64,000 nucleotides of DNA, from the NCBI RefSeq assembly GCF_900130025.1, contig NZ_FQXR01000004.1:202483-266482 (forward strand), in the 5' to 3' direction. The DNA comes from Sporanaerobacter acetigenes DSM 13106 (GTDB lineage Bacteria; Bacillota; Clostridia; Tissierellales; Sporanaerobacteraceae). The notes beneath the pieces are model-generated. The model was not told the origin of the DNA and did not search any database. It was given only the letters and a program-made list of their open reading frames with translations. Position 1 is the stretch's first letter, and each line of letters begins with the position of its first letter. A program made the position numbers and the translations under genes. Shown here piece by piece: positions 9,161-17,905 of the stretch.

Positions 9161-10132
9161 TTACTTTCCTCCTTTCCTCAATAAATATAAAAAGAAAGGC
9201 CCACCTATTACTGCCATTATGGTTCCAACTGGCAATTCTATAGGTTTAGCAATAGTTCTTGCAAAAGTATCAGCTAAAAGTAACATTGTTGCACCGCCAA
9301 TCATACTAAAAGGTAATAGATATTTATAATCTGAACCAATTAACAATCTACTTATGTGAGGTATTATAAGTCCAATAAAACCAATTATCCCAACAACAGA
9401 AGTAGATATTCCCGCTAAAAAAGCGGCAAGTATAGAAAGCAATATCCTACTTCTATTTACATTTAAACCTAGATTTACCGCCTTCTCATCTCCCAAAAGA
9501 AGCACATTTGCTGGTCTAATACAGAAAAACGATAGCAATAATCCAACAATACTATAAGGTAATATCATCTTTAAGTCATTCCAACTTCTACCAGAAACAC
9601 TCCCATTTACCCACATAATAACTCCTTGTATTTTGTCGCTGTTTAATACTGAAATTAGGGAAGTAGCCCCACCTAGCATTGCATTTATAGCAACTCCAGA
9701 TAAAATAATCCTCACGGGCTTTATTCCATCCTTCCATGCCAAAATATATATTAGAAAAGTTGCAAATATTCCTCCTAAAAAAGCAAACAAAGGCACCAAA
9801 TAAGTGTATTCGGGCTTTAGTAACATTACACTAATGGCAGCTAAACTTGCCCCTGAAGAAACACCTATAATCCCTGGATCTGCCAAAGGATTTTGCATCA
9901 CTGACTGCAAAAGTGCACCTGAGGTAGCCAAATTTGCACCTACAATTACCGCTATCAAAACCCTTGGCAATCTAATATCCATTATTATAGATTTATTAAT
10001 TATGTCACCTTCATTAAAAATAAACTCAATTATTTCTCTTACAGGAATGCTTACACTACCTAATCCAATTGAAAGAACTAATACCCCGATAAAAATCAAA
10101 ATAGAAATAATAATAATTGATACTTTCTTCAT
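9161..10132 (-). CDS. Iron/heme ABC transporter permease (FecCD family)
   Basis: A 323-residue membrane protein with about nine to ten hydrophobic helices. FecCD-family motifs are present: IRLPRVLIAVIVGANLATSG near residue 50, QNPLADPGIIGVSSGA around 80-95, and GFIGLIIPHISRLLIG near 255. It forms the membrane channel of the heme/siderophore importer. It lies 14 bases after the lipoprotein gene and abuts the ATPase gene. The family also imports siderophores and vitamin B12, so the heme assignment rests on the binding protein and the downstream enzyme. Confidence 0.93.
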   Translation of the reverse strand: MKKVSIIIISILIFIGVLVLSIGLGSVSIPVREIIEFIFNEGDIINKSIIMDIRLPRVLIAVIVGANLATSGALLQSVMQNPLADPGIIGVSSGASLAAISVMLLKPEYTYLVPLFAFLGGIFATFLIYILAWKDGIKPVRIILSGVAINAMLGGATSLISVLNSDKIQGVIMWVNGSVSGRSWNDLKMILPYSIVGLLLSFFCIRPANVLLLGDEKAVNLGLNVNRSRILLSILAAFLAGISTSVVGIIGFIGLIIPHISRLLIGSDYKYLLPFSMIGGATMLLLADTFARTIAKPIELPVGTIMAVIGGPFFLYLLRKGGK

Positions 10133-10146
10133 TCCCTCATCACCAT

Positions 10147-11079
10147 TTAATTCGTTTCATATAATATTTTTGATAATTCTTCAACCGCACCTACGATTCT
10201 TATATTTCCTGAAACACCAAAATATTTATTATCTAAATCATAAACATTATCATTTTTTACAGCTTCGAACTTCTGCCATATTTGATTTTCTGAAAATTCC
10301 TTTTCAAACATTTTCTTACTATCTTTTGGATTTGCATGAGTTAATCTAAGAATCACATCAGGTTGTAACTTCAAAACATCTTCCATGCTTAGAGAAACAT
10401 ATGAATCTTCAAAATCTCCTATTTCATCAGCTATATTTACTGCTCCAATTTCCTTAACCAAACTTCCAACAAAAGACTTTTTTGTTGCAAGCATAATGCT
10501 CTTTGGAGAACCAAATAAAATCATAACCCTTGGCTTTTCTCCTTCTTTTGTATTTTTTAATATTTCTTGTACCTTTGAATTTACTTCATCTATAAACTCT
10601 TGAGCTTCTTTTTCTTTACCATATATTTCTCCTAACCTTTTCATTGAACTTAATATATTATCATAAGAGTCATTTTCAATAAAAACTGATTGTATATTAC
10701 TATTCTCTAATTTCTTCTCTAAATCTGCTTGTAGAGAAGATACAGAAATGAACATATCCGGATTTAGTGATTTTATTATCTCTATATCTGGATTCATAGG
10801 TTTACCTATCTTTTCTGCATCTTTACAGCTTTCTGGCAACGGATACCTACTTTCAGGTACTCCAATCATTTCAACTCCCAATAAATCTAACATCTCCACA
10901 ACTGCAACAGTACCACCTATAGTTCTTTCAGGATATGCTTTTGTAGTTTCTTCACTAACTTTACTTTCTTCTTGTGTTTCACTACTATTAGCCTCTGTTT
11001 TAACTTCATTAGACTTGCAACCTGTCACTCCAGTTAAAATTAAAGCTAAACACAAAAATAAAATTAATTTTCTTTTCAT
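10147..11079 (-). CDS. isdE: Heme-binding lipoprotein of ABC transporter, IsdE-like
   Basis: A 310-residue extracellular binding protein. A basic N-terminus and hydrophobic stretch lead to a lipobox ending LTGVTGC with Cys21 as the lipid site; a Ser/Glu-rich linker follows. The rest resembles IsdE of Staphylococcus: TVAVVEMLDLLGVEMIGVP, then KPMNPDIEIIKSLNPD with Met95, and VILRLTHANP with His248. In IsdE the equivalent Met and His bind heme iron from both sides, so both heme ligands appear conserved. ATG 11079 is chosen over TTG 11085 because it is better spaced from AAGGAGAG. It is the first gene of the operon, just behind a Fur-like box. Confidence 0.86.
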   Translation of the reverse strand: MKRKLILFLCLALILTGVTGCKSNEVKTEANSSETQEESKVSEETTKAYPERTIGGTVAVVEMLDLLGVEMIGVPESRYPLPESCKDAEKIGKPMNPDIEIIKSLNPDMFISVSSLQADLEKKLENSNIQSVFIENDSYDNILSSMKRLGEIYGKEKEAQEFIDEVNSKVQEILKNTKEGEKPRVMILFGSPKSIMLATKKSFVGSLVKEIGAVNIADEIGDFEDSYVSLSMEDVLKLQPDVILRLTHANPKDSKKMFEKEFSENQIWQKFEAVKNDNVYDLDNKYFGVSGNIRIVGAVEELSKILYETN

Positions 11080-11133
11080 GGACAAATCTCTCCTTCATTA
11101 AAAGTATTTGAAATATTTTTAAAGATGTTTTAT

Positions 11134-11166
11134 AATACATATGTATTGATAATGATTTTCATTTTC
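11134..11166. promoter_or_regulatory. Fur-like box and adjacent 14-bp palindrome
   Basis: Positions 11148-11166 read GATAATGATTTTCATTTTC and match 16 of 19 bases of the Fur consensus. Immediately before it, 11134-11147 is a perfect 14-base palindrome, AATACATATGTATT. Both lie in the 185-base gap between the heme operon and the divergent AraC regulator, so iron-dependent Fur repression of one or both is expected. The palindrome could be the AraC protein's own site or part of a promoter. Confidence 0.7.
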
Positions 11167-11264
11167 ATTTATATGTTTTAGTATAGCTTCTTTCAAAAAA
11201 TATTTCTTTAAATATATTTTGAATTTTTTAACTTTTTAATGATTTTAAAGAGAGGATGATAATA

Positions 11265-11924
11265 TTGGAACTGTTTTTCTTAGAAGAAAAATTAATTGAT
11301 AAAATAAATTTAGGTTATAAAAAAGATGCTCTTTATTCTTATGAAGAATTATTCAATTACTTTTCTACATATGATCTAGGAAATGGTTGCCCTATAAGAT
11401 CTATAAAAAATCATCTTGTATTGCTTACTCAATGTCTATATGAAAACTTTTGTAAAGATATAATATGTAAATATAATCTGTACCAAAAAAGAAATGCTTT
11501 TGTATTAAATTTTGAAAAAAGTGAATCCATAGATGAATTATATAGAATTGGCAAAGAAATGATACTATACTATTCCAATACTGCCATAGAAAAATGTATA
11601 TGTGTCAATAACCCAATAGTCAAAGAAGCCCTAAATTATATACATAGTCATATTGATGAAGATTTAAGCCTAGAAAAAATCGCAAAGGAAATTCATATAA
11701 GTAAAAATCATCTTTCTTGTCTTTTCCGACAATGTACTGGATATTCTTTTTCAAATTATATTAACCACATCAAAATTGAAACAAGTAAAACTTTGTTGAA
11801 AAATTCAAAAAAATCCATACTAGAAATAGCTATTGAATGTGGTTTCAATAGTGAAAGTTATTTTTGTTCTACTTTTAAGAAATTAATTGGAGTTACCCCT
11901 ACTGAATACAGGAATCATTCATAA
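11265..11924 (+). CDS. AraC family transcription regulator
   Basis: A 219-residue regulator. The last ~100 residues form two helix-turn-helix motifs: DLSLEKIAKEIHISKNHLSC and SILEIAIECGFNSESYFCSTFKK, ending in GVTPTEYR, all standard for AraC/XylS. The N-terminal ~110 residues are helical with several Cys (NGCPIRS, CLYENFCKDIIC, KCICV) and match no sensor domain I recognise; the Cys could bind metal or heme, which is speculation. TTG 11265 is chosen because AGAGAGG lies 9 bases upstream; the in-frame ATG at 11256 is too close to that site. Divergent placement makes it the probable activator of the heme operon. Confidence 0.85.
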   Translation: MELFFLEEKLIDKINLGYKKDALYSYEELFNYFSTYDLGNGCPIRSIKNHLVLLTQCLYENFCKDIICKYNLYQKRNAFVLNFEKSESIDELYRIGKEMILYYSNTAIEKCICVNNPIVKEALNYIHSHIDEDLSLEKIAKEIHISKNHLSCLFRQCTGYSFSNYINHIKIETSKTLLKNSKKSILEIAIECGFNSESYFCSTFKKLIGVTPTEYRNHS

Positions 11925-11931
11925 CAAAAAA

Positions 11932-11969
11932 ACACAAGGTGACAGTGATATGCCCCTTGTGTCTTTTTT
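11932..11969 (+). terminator. Terminator after AraC gene
   Basis: An 8-bp stem (11932-11939 with 11955-11962) encloses a 15-base loop and is followed by CTTTTTT, 7 bases after the AraC stop. Confidence 0.75.
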
Positions 11970-12065
11970 AGCATTTTCCTTCATAAATATATTTCTAATT
12001 CTTCTATTAAGTCATTGACAATTTGTCTATGCTAATCATCTTTTTTATAGAATATATATATTTTG

Positions 12066-12209
12066 TTATATTAAACCCCCCAACTCATTTATTATTCCCC
12101 GACAATATTCATCATTTATAATTCTAAACTTTGCCATATCACGAATTACCACATCCATATTAACTGTAGTTCTTTGAATATGTATCGACATAAACTTGGA
12201 CGCATTAAA
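12066..12209 (-). pseudogene. Unidentified decayed reading-frame fragment
   Basis: The stretch 11970-12231 has no intact gene. On the minus strand about 48 codons stay open and end at TAA 12066, with a plausible protein-like segment (MSIHIQRTTVNMD, then DEYCRGIINELGG). Beyond the stop, another frame gives HRQIVNDLIEELEIYL. There is no start or ribosome site. It looks like the remains of a lost gene, family not recognised. Confidence 0.3.
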
Positions 12210-12231
12210 CTATTTTTACCTATAATATTTA

Positions 12232-12735
12232 TTATAGAATTTTTTCAAAAGCTATTCTTTCGTTTCCATCCTCTAAATAAATTATCCCACAGTACTCAAA
12301 TTTGTTTTTCTTAAGTAATTTCTGCATAGCCAAATTTTCTTCATGAGTATCCACTTTGATACTGTGTACACCCTTATCTAAACATATTTCCTCTACTTTT
12401 TCCATAATTGCAGTTGCAAGTCCTTGCCTTTTATATTTTGGATCAATAGCCATCCTGTGAACAACTACATATTCATTGTTGCTAATCCATTTGCCATTAT
12501 AAATATGCTCATAAGTCTTTTCTCCATGAAAAGAGACTGATGCAGTTCCAATTATGGTATCGTCCTCCAACAAAACATATCCATTTTCATTTTTAATGTC
12601 CATAAGTATGGTTTCTAAATTGGGATAGTTGTTTTGCCATTGATCAATTCCCCGTTCTTTGAAATGTTCTTGTGCCTGTCTAATAATATTCATTATGCTA
12701 TCAATATCTGATTCAACAGCTTTCCGAAATTCCAA
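12232..12735 (-). CDS. GNAT family N-acetyltransferase
   Basis: A 167-residue acetyltransferase of the GNAT fold. It begins LEFRKAVESDIDSIMNII, a common GNAT opening, and has the acetyl-CoA loop in PKYKRQGLATAIMEKVEE (Q/R-x-x-G-x-A form). The C-terminal NLAMQKLLKKNKFEYCGIIY is the usual last strand-helix. The target amine is unknown; similar proteins are annotated only as acetyltransferases. TTG 12735 is the preferred start, with AAAGGA 9 bases upstream; ATG 12753 would lie over that site. The decayed CPBP gene ends just upstream, so this gene may be reading from the dead gene's promoter. Confidence 0.85.
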   Translation of the reverse strand: MEFRKAVESDIDSIMNIIRQAQEHFKERGIDQWQNNYPNLETILMDIKNENGYVLLEDDTIIGTASVSFHGEKTYEHIYNGKWISNNEYVVVHRMAIDPKYKRQGLATAIMEKVEEICLDKGVHSIKVDTHEENLAMQKLLKKNKFEYCGIIYLEDGNERIAFEKIL

Positions 12736-12754
12736 TATTATCAATCCTTTCATT

Positions 12755-13050
12755 TCACATATTTGTCAATGTGAAAGCCTTTCTTCTTTTAAATCTCTTG
12801 AAAATAAGTAATCCTACAATAAAAACACAATTTATAATTAAAACAATGATACTTCCCTCAATTCCAAATAAAGTGCATCAAAATTGGAGCCAATAGTCCG
12901 TCAGTATATACGGATACCAAAGACAATAGAATACTATATGTAAAATATACATTTTGAATACAATAAGTAATACCAGCCCAATCCACAATATGCCTAATGC
13001 AATATACAATTACCTTTCTGACTTTGTTGGGAATTTGAGACTTTCACGGT
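12755..13050 (-). pseudogene. CPBP (CAAX-type) membrane protease remnant
   Basis: The minus strand from about 13050 to 12755 reads in shifted frames as the C-terminal half of a CPBP intramembrane protease: YSILLSLVSVYTDG, then GLLAPILMHFIWN with the family's His and Asn, then TGA. One frame over it continues as GSIIVLIINC, and a further shift gives FIVGLLIFKRFKRRK and a stop at 12755. At least two frameshifts and the missing N-terminal half show that it is dead. CPBP proteins often accompany bacteriocin or immunity genes, but none is nearby. Confidence 0.55.
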
Positions 13051-13099
13051 AAATATCTATTGAACATTATAGCATAGAACCATATACTAAAATCAAATT

Positions 13100-13867
13100 T
13101 TATTCCAATACCAAATCATCATCTATGCCATAATCATCTGACAAAATATTATAAAGTCTTGAATATGTAGCTTCTTTATAGGGATTTACAAATATTCCTC
13201 CTATCCCAAAGAAAAGAAAGCCTAACAGTTCCCATCCAATAAAAGACAAATCCAGTACAAACATATTCCATTTATGCCCATCTGTCATATTTCTACTTTT
13301 AGTTATTGCTTCTTTTGAGGATAGCTCTGGTTCTTCTGATAAAATATATGGCACCAATCTATACTCATAAGATTTTATTATACCAGGTATTATGAAAAGA
13401 AGAGTCCACAATATAGTATAAAGATCTCTTAAAAACTGTGTCTTCAAAATAGAAAAATATTCTTTCCTGTTGAAAGTTGAAAATAAATTTTCTATGCTTG
13501 CATCTCCTTCAAATCCTTTAAGAAAAAACCTGGCCCTTCCTACTTCTAGTGCATATCCTAATATTATTGAAATAGCTATAAAAAATATGGAGATAAACAA
13601 AAATGTTCCTTTATCTAAATAAAATACAGGAGAACCACCAAATTTTCTAATTGTAAAATTAAGTACAGGATTTTTGAATTCAATTCCCACTTTATTCATT
13701 ATCTCATCGATCATTGGATATTGACTGTACCTATCAACTACTTCCAATTGATTGCTAGTACTAGTTCTACCTGCCAGAGATACAATGATACATACCAAAA
13801 AAGCTTTCCAATAGTGTTTTCTTAAAAAATCTTTTGCATAAGCTTTAATGCTCTCTCTTGACCACAT
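13100..13867 (-). CDS. DUF975 family membrane protein
   Basis: A 255-residue integral membrane protein. It opens with MWSRESIKAYAKDFLRKHYWKAF, typical of the DUF975 family, and carries IIPGIIKSYEYRLVPYILSEEP around residues 155-175 followed by SSKEAITKSRNMTDGHKWNMF, the most conserved block. Four to five hydrophobic helices are visible. The family's function is unknown; it is widespread in Firmicutes. ATG 13867 has GGGGGTG upstream. It stands alone, with no co-directional partner close by. Confidence 0.85.
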   Translation of the reverse strand: MWSRESIKAYAKDFLRKHYWKAFLVCIIVSLAGRTSTSNQLEVVDRYSQYPMIDEIMNKVGIEFKNPVLNFTIRKFGGSPVFYLDKGTFLFISIFFIAISIILGYALEVGRARFFLKGFEGDASIENLFSTFNRKEYFSILKTQFLRDLYTILWTLLFIIPGIIKSYEYRLVPYILSEEPELSSKEAITKSRNMTDGHKWNMFVLDLSFIGWELLGFLFFGIGGIFVNPYKEATYSRLYNILSDDYGIDDDLVLE

Positions 13868-14049
13868 AAAAGCACCCCCATTTTATTTAATTCTGTACTA
13901 ATTACTTATTACATTAATATTGGAACTATTCTATGTACAATATATCATAATACAGTCTTCATCAATACATATATAATCAAATAATAAAGAATTTGTTTAT
14001 ATCTTATCTAAATAATATGTTTTTTTCAACAAAAAAACGCGATAAACTT

Positions 14050-14073
14050 GCCCACCTTTGCATAAAGGTGGGC
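14050..14073 (-). terminator. Probable terminator hairpin of the peptide operon
   Basis: A perfect 10-bp stem (14050-14059 with 14064-14073) with loop GCAT lies 56 bases downstream of the last peptide-operon gene. The T run in the minus direction is separated from the stem by about 12 bases, so it may be a weak terminator or a 3' stabilising stem. The rest of 13868-14128 shows nothing further. Confidence 0.45.
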
Positions 14074-14128
14074 TTTAGGGGAGTAATTTTAAAACACAAA
14101 AATATATATCAATTTTTAGTCAGTTTCC

Positions 14129-15508
14129 TTAATTGTCTTTTATATGATTAGCAACAATCAATCCACTCTCTAATTGAACACGTATCAATTTTTGGATTGG
14201 AATTACAGAGTAATTAATTTTTTCTTCCAATACATCACTTAAATTCTTTAATCTTTCTTCAGATTTTTCCTTTGATTTCTCCAATGCATCCTTCTTTTTA
14301 TTATCACTATCATCCATTCTTTCCAATTCATATTCACAAACTCTTATAAGCATTCCTAGTGAAAGCATATGATAAAATCTTGTGACTAAAAGATTGTCAA
14401 AAGCTTCTGATACTTTTGCTTTCCTTAAAAACTCTTCTTTGCCTTCTTGTGCCCATTTTTTCTCTGCTTCAATATAATCTGTACCACTTTGGATTTGATT
14501 TTCAAGTACCAGCATAAAAGGATTGTCTTTTGGTATATAATCCTTTATATCATCAACAGTATCTTTTATAATATTATTAAGCTCTAACGAATACTCACAT
14601 GATTTTAATATTGCATCTCTTCTTGATATATCTGATTCTGAAGTATCTTCTATACGTGGATCATAAAAATATGGTAACTCTGTAACTAAAGTTACAGTAT
14701 CACCTTTTCGTTTTGCATAGCTTGAACTATCTGTACCACATGTAAGCATGCCTTCAGGTACTTCTCCTAGGAACTTTTCATAATAATCATAGGATTCTTC
14801 TGAACCTGAATTTAAATAGATAGCAGGTGAAAATCTTTTGCAATATGGAGCTTCTGCTTCACCAAGGTTTAGAGGAACATTTTGTTTCTTAGCCGCATTT
14901 CTAAGTCCATCATATATTTTAGGTATATCATCAGTTATATACCAATAAGCCCCACCAAAGCCTGCATTGTGTAATGAATACATAAATTCGGGTGTTGTTT
15001 CATCTATAAGTTTCATCAATGCTTGTGTCTCTGGGATTGGTTTGTTAAAATCAAGCTTTTTATATTTTATTGGAAATGTCCACTCTGCTTGCTGATGCCC
15101 AACAGGTCTAAAGAAGTTTCTAGCATAATTATAGATTGTAAACGGTCCCTTGAACCATCCTTCATTTAGCTTAGTTCCATCTGGATCAATGCATTTTATT
15201 ATATACCATGTATATCCCATTTCTTCTCTAAAGTCCTTGTTTTCAACTAATGCCTTTGAGAAATATTCAAGCATCATAGCACCTATTGGCTCATTTGGAT
15301 GTGGACATGCAAAGGCTAATGCATTTTTAGGACCATTGCCTATTTTGAGGCAATATATCGGGTGATTCCCTCTTGATCTTCCTGCTTCAAATATTTCAAC
15401 TACATCAGGATACTTCTTTGCTAAATCCTTCGAACTCTCATCTAATTCATCAACAGTTAAAAATGTTTTATAATCTGGTACATTTTCAATTATATTGTCA
15501 TAAAACAT
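14129..15508 (-). CDS. M14 family zinc carboxypeptidase-like peptidase A
   Basis: A 459-residue metallopeptidase. The zinc ligands are His70 and Glu73 (CPHPNEPIG) and His180 (SLHNAGFGG); the catalytic Glu is probably Glu277 (VTELPYF). No signal peptide is seen, so it acts in the cytoplasm. The C-terminal ~160 residues are mostly helical and not part of the core M14 fold. It is a paralog of the peptidase at 19633-21000, with both sharing long identical blocks such as NFFRPV and RVQLESGL. It is the last gene of the operon and probably trims peptides brought in by the Opp-type transporter. The exact substrate is unknown. Confidence 0.86.
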   Translation of the reverse strand: MFYDNIIENVPDYKTFLTVDELDESSKDLAKKYPDVVEIFEAGRSRGNHPIYCLKIGNGPKNALAFACPHPNEPIGAMMLEYFSKALVENKDFREEMGYTWYIIKCIDPDGTKLNEGWFKGPFTIYNYARNFFRPVGHQQAEWTFPIKYKKLDFNKPIPETQALMKLIDETTPEFMYSLHNAGFGGAYWYITDDIPKIYDGLRNAAKKQNVPLNLGEAEAPYCKRFSPAIYLNSGSEESYDYYEKFLGEVPEGMLTCGTDSSSYAKRKGDTVTLVTELPYFYDPRIEDTSESDISRRDAILKSCEYSLELNNIIKDTVDDIKDYIPKDNPFMLVLENQIQSGTDYIEAEKKWAQEGKEEFLRKAKVSEAFDNLLVTRFYHMLSLGMLIRVCEYELERMDDSDNKKKDALEKSKEKSEERLKNLSDVLEEKINYSVIPIQKLIRVQLESGLIVANHIKDN

Positions 15509-15543
15509 GTAAATACCCCCTCAATATATTTATAAATTCCGCA

Positions 15544-16707
15544 TTAATTTTTATATTTTCTATAGACAACTTTCCCATCCATTATTGTATATAAAACCTC
15601 TGCATTGGTATCATAGGCAGGTGTTCCTTTAAATATTACAATATCTGCATCTTTACCTTCTTCAATTGAACCTAATCTATCATCAACACCTATAATTTTA
15701 GCTGCATTTATGGTTATCATTCTTAGCGCCCTTTCAAGTTTGCAACCTTTTCTTACTGCCTCTCCAGCTTGGTATATTATAGCTTCAGGTCTTGAAACAG
15801 GACCATCTGTCATTATTGCAGTTGTTACACCTCTTTTATCAAGTTCAGCTACACATTCTATATCAACTTTTTTACATTCCCCAGGATATCTAGGAGTACC
15901 CATAGGCCCAAATATAACTCCACAGCCACTTTCTACGATCTCATCAATATAATCACTCGCTCCCCACGCATGATCAAGAGTAAAGTTTATATCAAATTCC
16001 TTTGCTATTCTAATAACCGTTAGCATATCAAATTGAGTACAGTGAACTTTAAGGGGAATTTCCTTTCTAAGTACTAACTCTACCGCTTCCATGCCTTCAT
16101 CATATTTAGGCATTTTACTTTCATTATCTTTTGCTGCTTCTTTTTTATTTAAATACTCGGTACCCTTTATAAGTAATTCCCTTAATACAGAAGCTATGCC
16201 CATTCTAGTCATAGGAAGTTTGCCTTGAGTTCCATATACTCGTTTTGGATTTCCTCCCATAGCGGCCTTTAAAGCAATTGGATTTTTTATAGTCATATCA
16301 AATATATTATCTCCATAGGTTTTAGCTGCAAAAACTAAACCACCAACAACATTTCCACTTCCAGGTGCCAATGCTACTGTAGTAATACCATTTTCATATG
16401 CATCGGCAAACTCCTTTGAAGTTGCATCTATACCATATATAGCATTAACATTTGGGGTTACATTATTTGTCATTTCATTCAAATCATCGCCTAGTGTTGA
16501 AACATCTATTCCGCCAATATGGCAATGAGCATCTATAAGGCCAGGAAGTGCAACCAAGCCTTCTCCATCTATAACTTTTCCATCTATTCCTTCAATATCA
16601 GTTCCAACCTTTACAATCTTTCCCTCATCTATCAATATATCTCCTTTATCTATCACAGTATCTGAATCTGTCATAGTATATATTTTGGCATTTTTAATTA
16701 GCAGCAT
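15544..16707 (-). CDS. Amidohydrolase with complete metal site
   Basis: A 387-residue member of the amidohydrolase superfamily (COG1228-like, imidazolonepropionase-related). All expected metal residues are visible: His61 and His63 (DAHCH), His222 (KVHCTQ), His246 (LDHAWG) and Asp301 (MTDGP); Lys147 in IALKAAMG may be the carbamylated bridging lysine. The C-terminal EGKDADIVIFKG is the family's typical end. It should hydrolyse an amide, cyclic amide or peptide bond in the cytoplasm. It abuts the paralog at 16708-17847, which has lost most of these residues, so the two may work as a pair. ATG 16707 is used. Confidence 0.85.
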   Translation of the reverse strand: MLLIKNAKIYTMTDSDTVIDKGDILIDEGKIVKVGTDIEGIDGKVIDGEGLVALPGLIDAHCHIGGIDVSTLGDDLNEMTNNVTPNVNAIYGIDATSKEFADAYENGITTVALAPGSGNVVGGLVFAAKTYGDNIFDMTIKNPIALKAAMGGNPKRVYGTQGKLPMTRMGIASVLRELLIKGTEYLNKKEAAKDNESKMPKYDEGMEAVELVLRKEIPLKVHCTQFDMLTVIRIAKEFDINFTLDHAWGASDYIDEIVESGCGVIFGPMGTPRYPGECKKVDIECVAELDKRGVTTAIMTDGPVSRPEAIIYQAGEAVRKGCKLERALRMITINAAKIIGVDDRLGSIEEGKDADIVIFKGTPAYDTNAEVLYTIMDGKVVYRKYKN

Positions 16708-17847
16708 TTATACGCACTCCCCTTTACAATAAACTATTTTCCCTTTAATAATGCTATGGGTTATAGATGAATCAAAACATTCTATTGGGTTGTTGGTATA
16801 AATAACTACATCTGCATCTTTCCCTACTTCTATAGTTCCAACTTTGTCATCAATTTTAAGAACTTTTCCAGGATTTATTGTAATCATCTTCAAAACCTCT
16901 TCACTATCCAATCCAGCCTTGTAAACATTTATAGCATTCCAAAGAAGACCTTCTTGTCCTCCTGCACCCATATCACATGAAGTTGACAAGCTTACATTAA
17001 CTCCAGCCTCATGAATATCTATTATCTTATCTAAATCTATCTCATCATTATGATCTTGCATATTTACCTGTTCTCCAAGTATTAGCGATATATTTGATGC
17101 GATTATAGAATCTTTAGATTTTCCAGCCATAAAAGCATTGCATATTGTAAGATCTATGTCATAATCTTTAAAAAGATTTATAACCCCATCAATTTCAGCC
17201 TTAGTATTGGCAGATACAATCAATGGAAGCTCTTTGTTAAGTACTTTTTTTAGTATTGCCTTGCCCTCATCTTTAGCTACATCTTCTTTTGATGGATCAT
17301 ATTTTTTAGCCTCTTCAAGGGCATTCTTTAGAATACTTGAGATCCCCATCCTAGTTTTAGGAGCTTTATTTTGATCTCCATATGTTTTTTTCACAGTTGA
17401 TGTAACAGAGCCTTTTAATGCTACTGTCTCCCTTGCTAACATCTCATAAGGGCTATCTCCATAAGTCTTAAAAGCTGCTATTTGTCCTGCAATCACATTA
17501 GAATCTGAAGGTGATACACCTACTGTTGTAATTCCCGCTTTATAAAGTTCCTGGATTGTACAGTTTTCAGCATCAAAAGCATAGATTATGTTCATTTGTG
17601 GCGTGACAGGATCTGTTTTCTCCTCATAGTCCATATCTGTAAAAGTACTACCTAAGCATCCCCAATGAGTGATAGGATCAATAAATCCCGGAAATACTTC
17701 TTTGCCCTTTGCATCTATTATATCTACATCCTTTTCATCTATATCCGATTCCACTTTGCAAATCTTGTCATCTTTGATTAAAATATCAGCATTTTCCAAT
17801 ATCTTTCCGTTTCCCAAATGAACTTTCCCATTCTTTATAAGTATCAT
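16708..17847 (-). CDS. Amidohydrolase paralog lacking most metal ligands (probable pseudoenzyme)
   Basis: A 379-residue paralog of the adjacent amidohydrolase with the same fold outline (VFPGFIDPITHWG, ITTVGVSPSDSN, EVGKDADVVIYT). Aligning the two by eye, the first His of HxH is Ile59, and only His61 remains. The third His is Ser212 (IVSANT), the fourth is Asn237 (TICNAF) and the catalytic Asp is replaced by Ser (STSCDMG). The gene is intact and tightly linked, so it is probably under selection as a binding or regulatory partner rather than a dying gene. ATG 17847 has GGAGAGAGG upstream. Confidence 0.82.
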   Translation of the reverse strand: MILIKNGKVHLGNGKILENADILIKDDKICKVESDIDEKDVDIIDAKGKEVFPGFIDPITHWGCLGSTFTDMDYEEKTDPVTPQMNIIYAFDAENCTIQELYKAGITTVGVSPSDSNVIAGQIAAFKTYGDSPYEMLARETVALKGSVTSTVKKTYGDQNKAPKTRMGISSILKNALEEAKKYDPSKEDVAKDEGKAILKKVLNKELPLIVSANTKAEIDGVINLFKDYDIDLTICNAFMAGKSKDSIIASNISLILGEQVNMQDHNDEIDLDKIIDIHEAGVNVSLSTSCDMGAGGQEGLLWNAINVYKAGLDSEEVLKMITINPGKVLKIDDKVGTIEVGKDADVVIYTNNPIECFDSSITHSIIKGKIVYCKGECV

Positions 17848-17905
17848 AACCTCTCTCCTTTCCCATAGGATTAACTAAAACTTAAGTATAAGGGCTTTGC
17901 AATTT

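Noticed and set aside
16708-17847. Amidohydrolase paralog as an ordinary pseudogene
   Set aside because: The frame is intact over full length with a good ribosome site and normal codon use, so loss of function by decay is less likely than a changed role.
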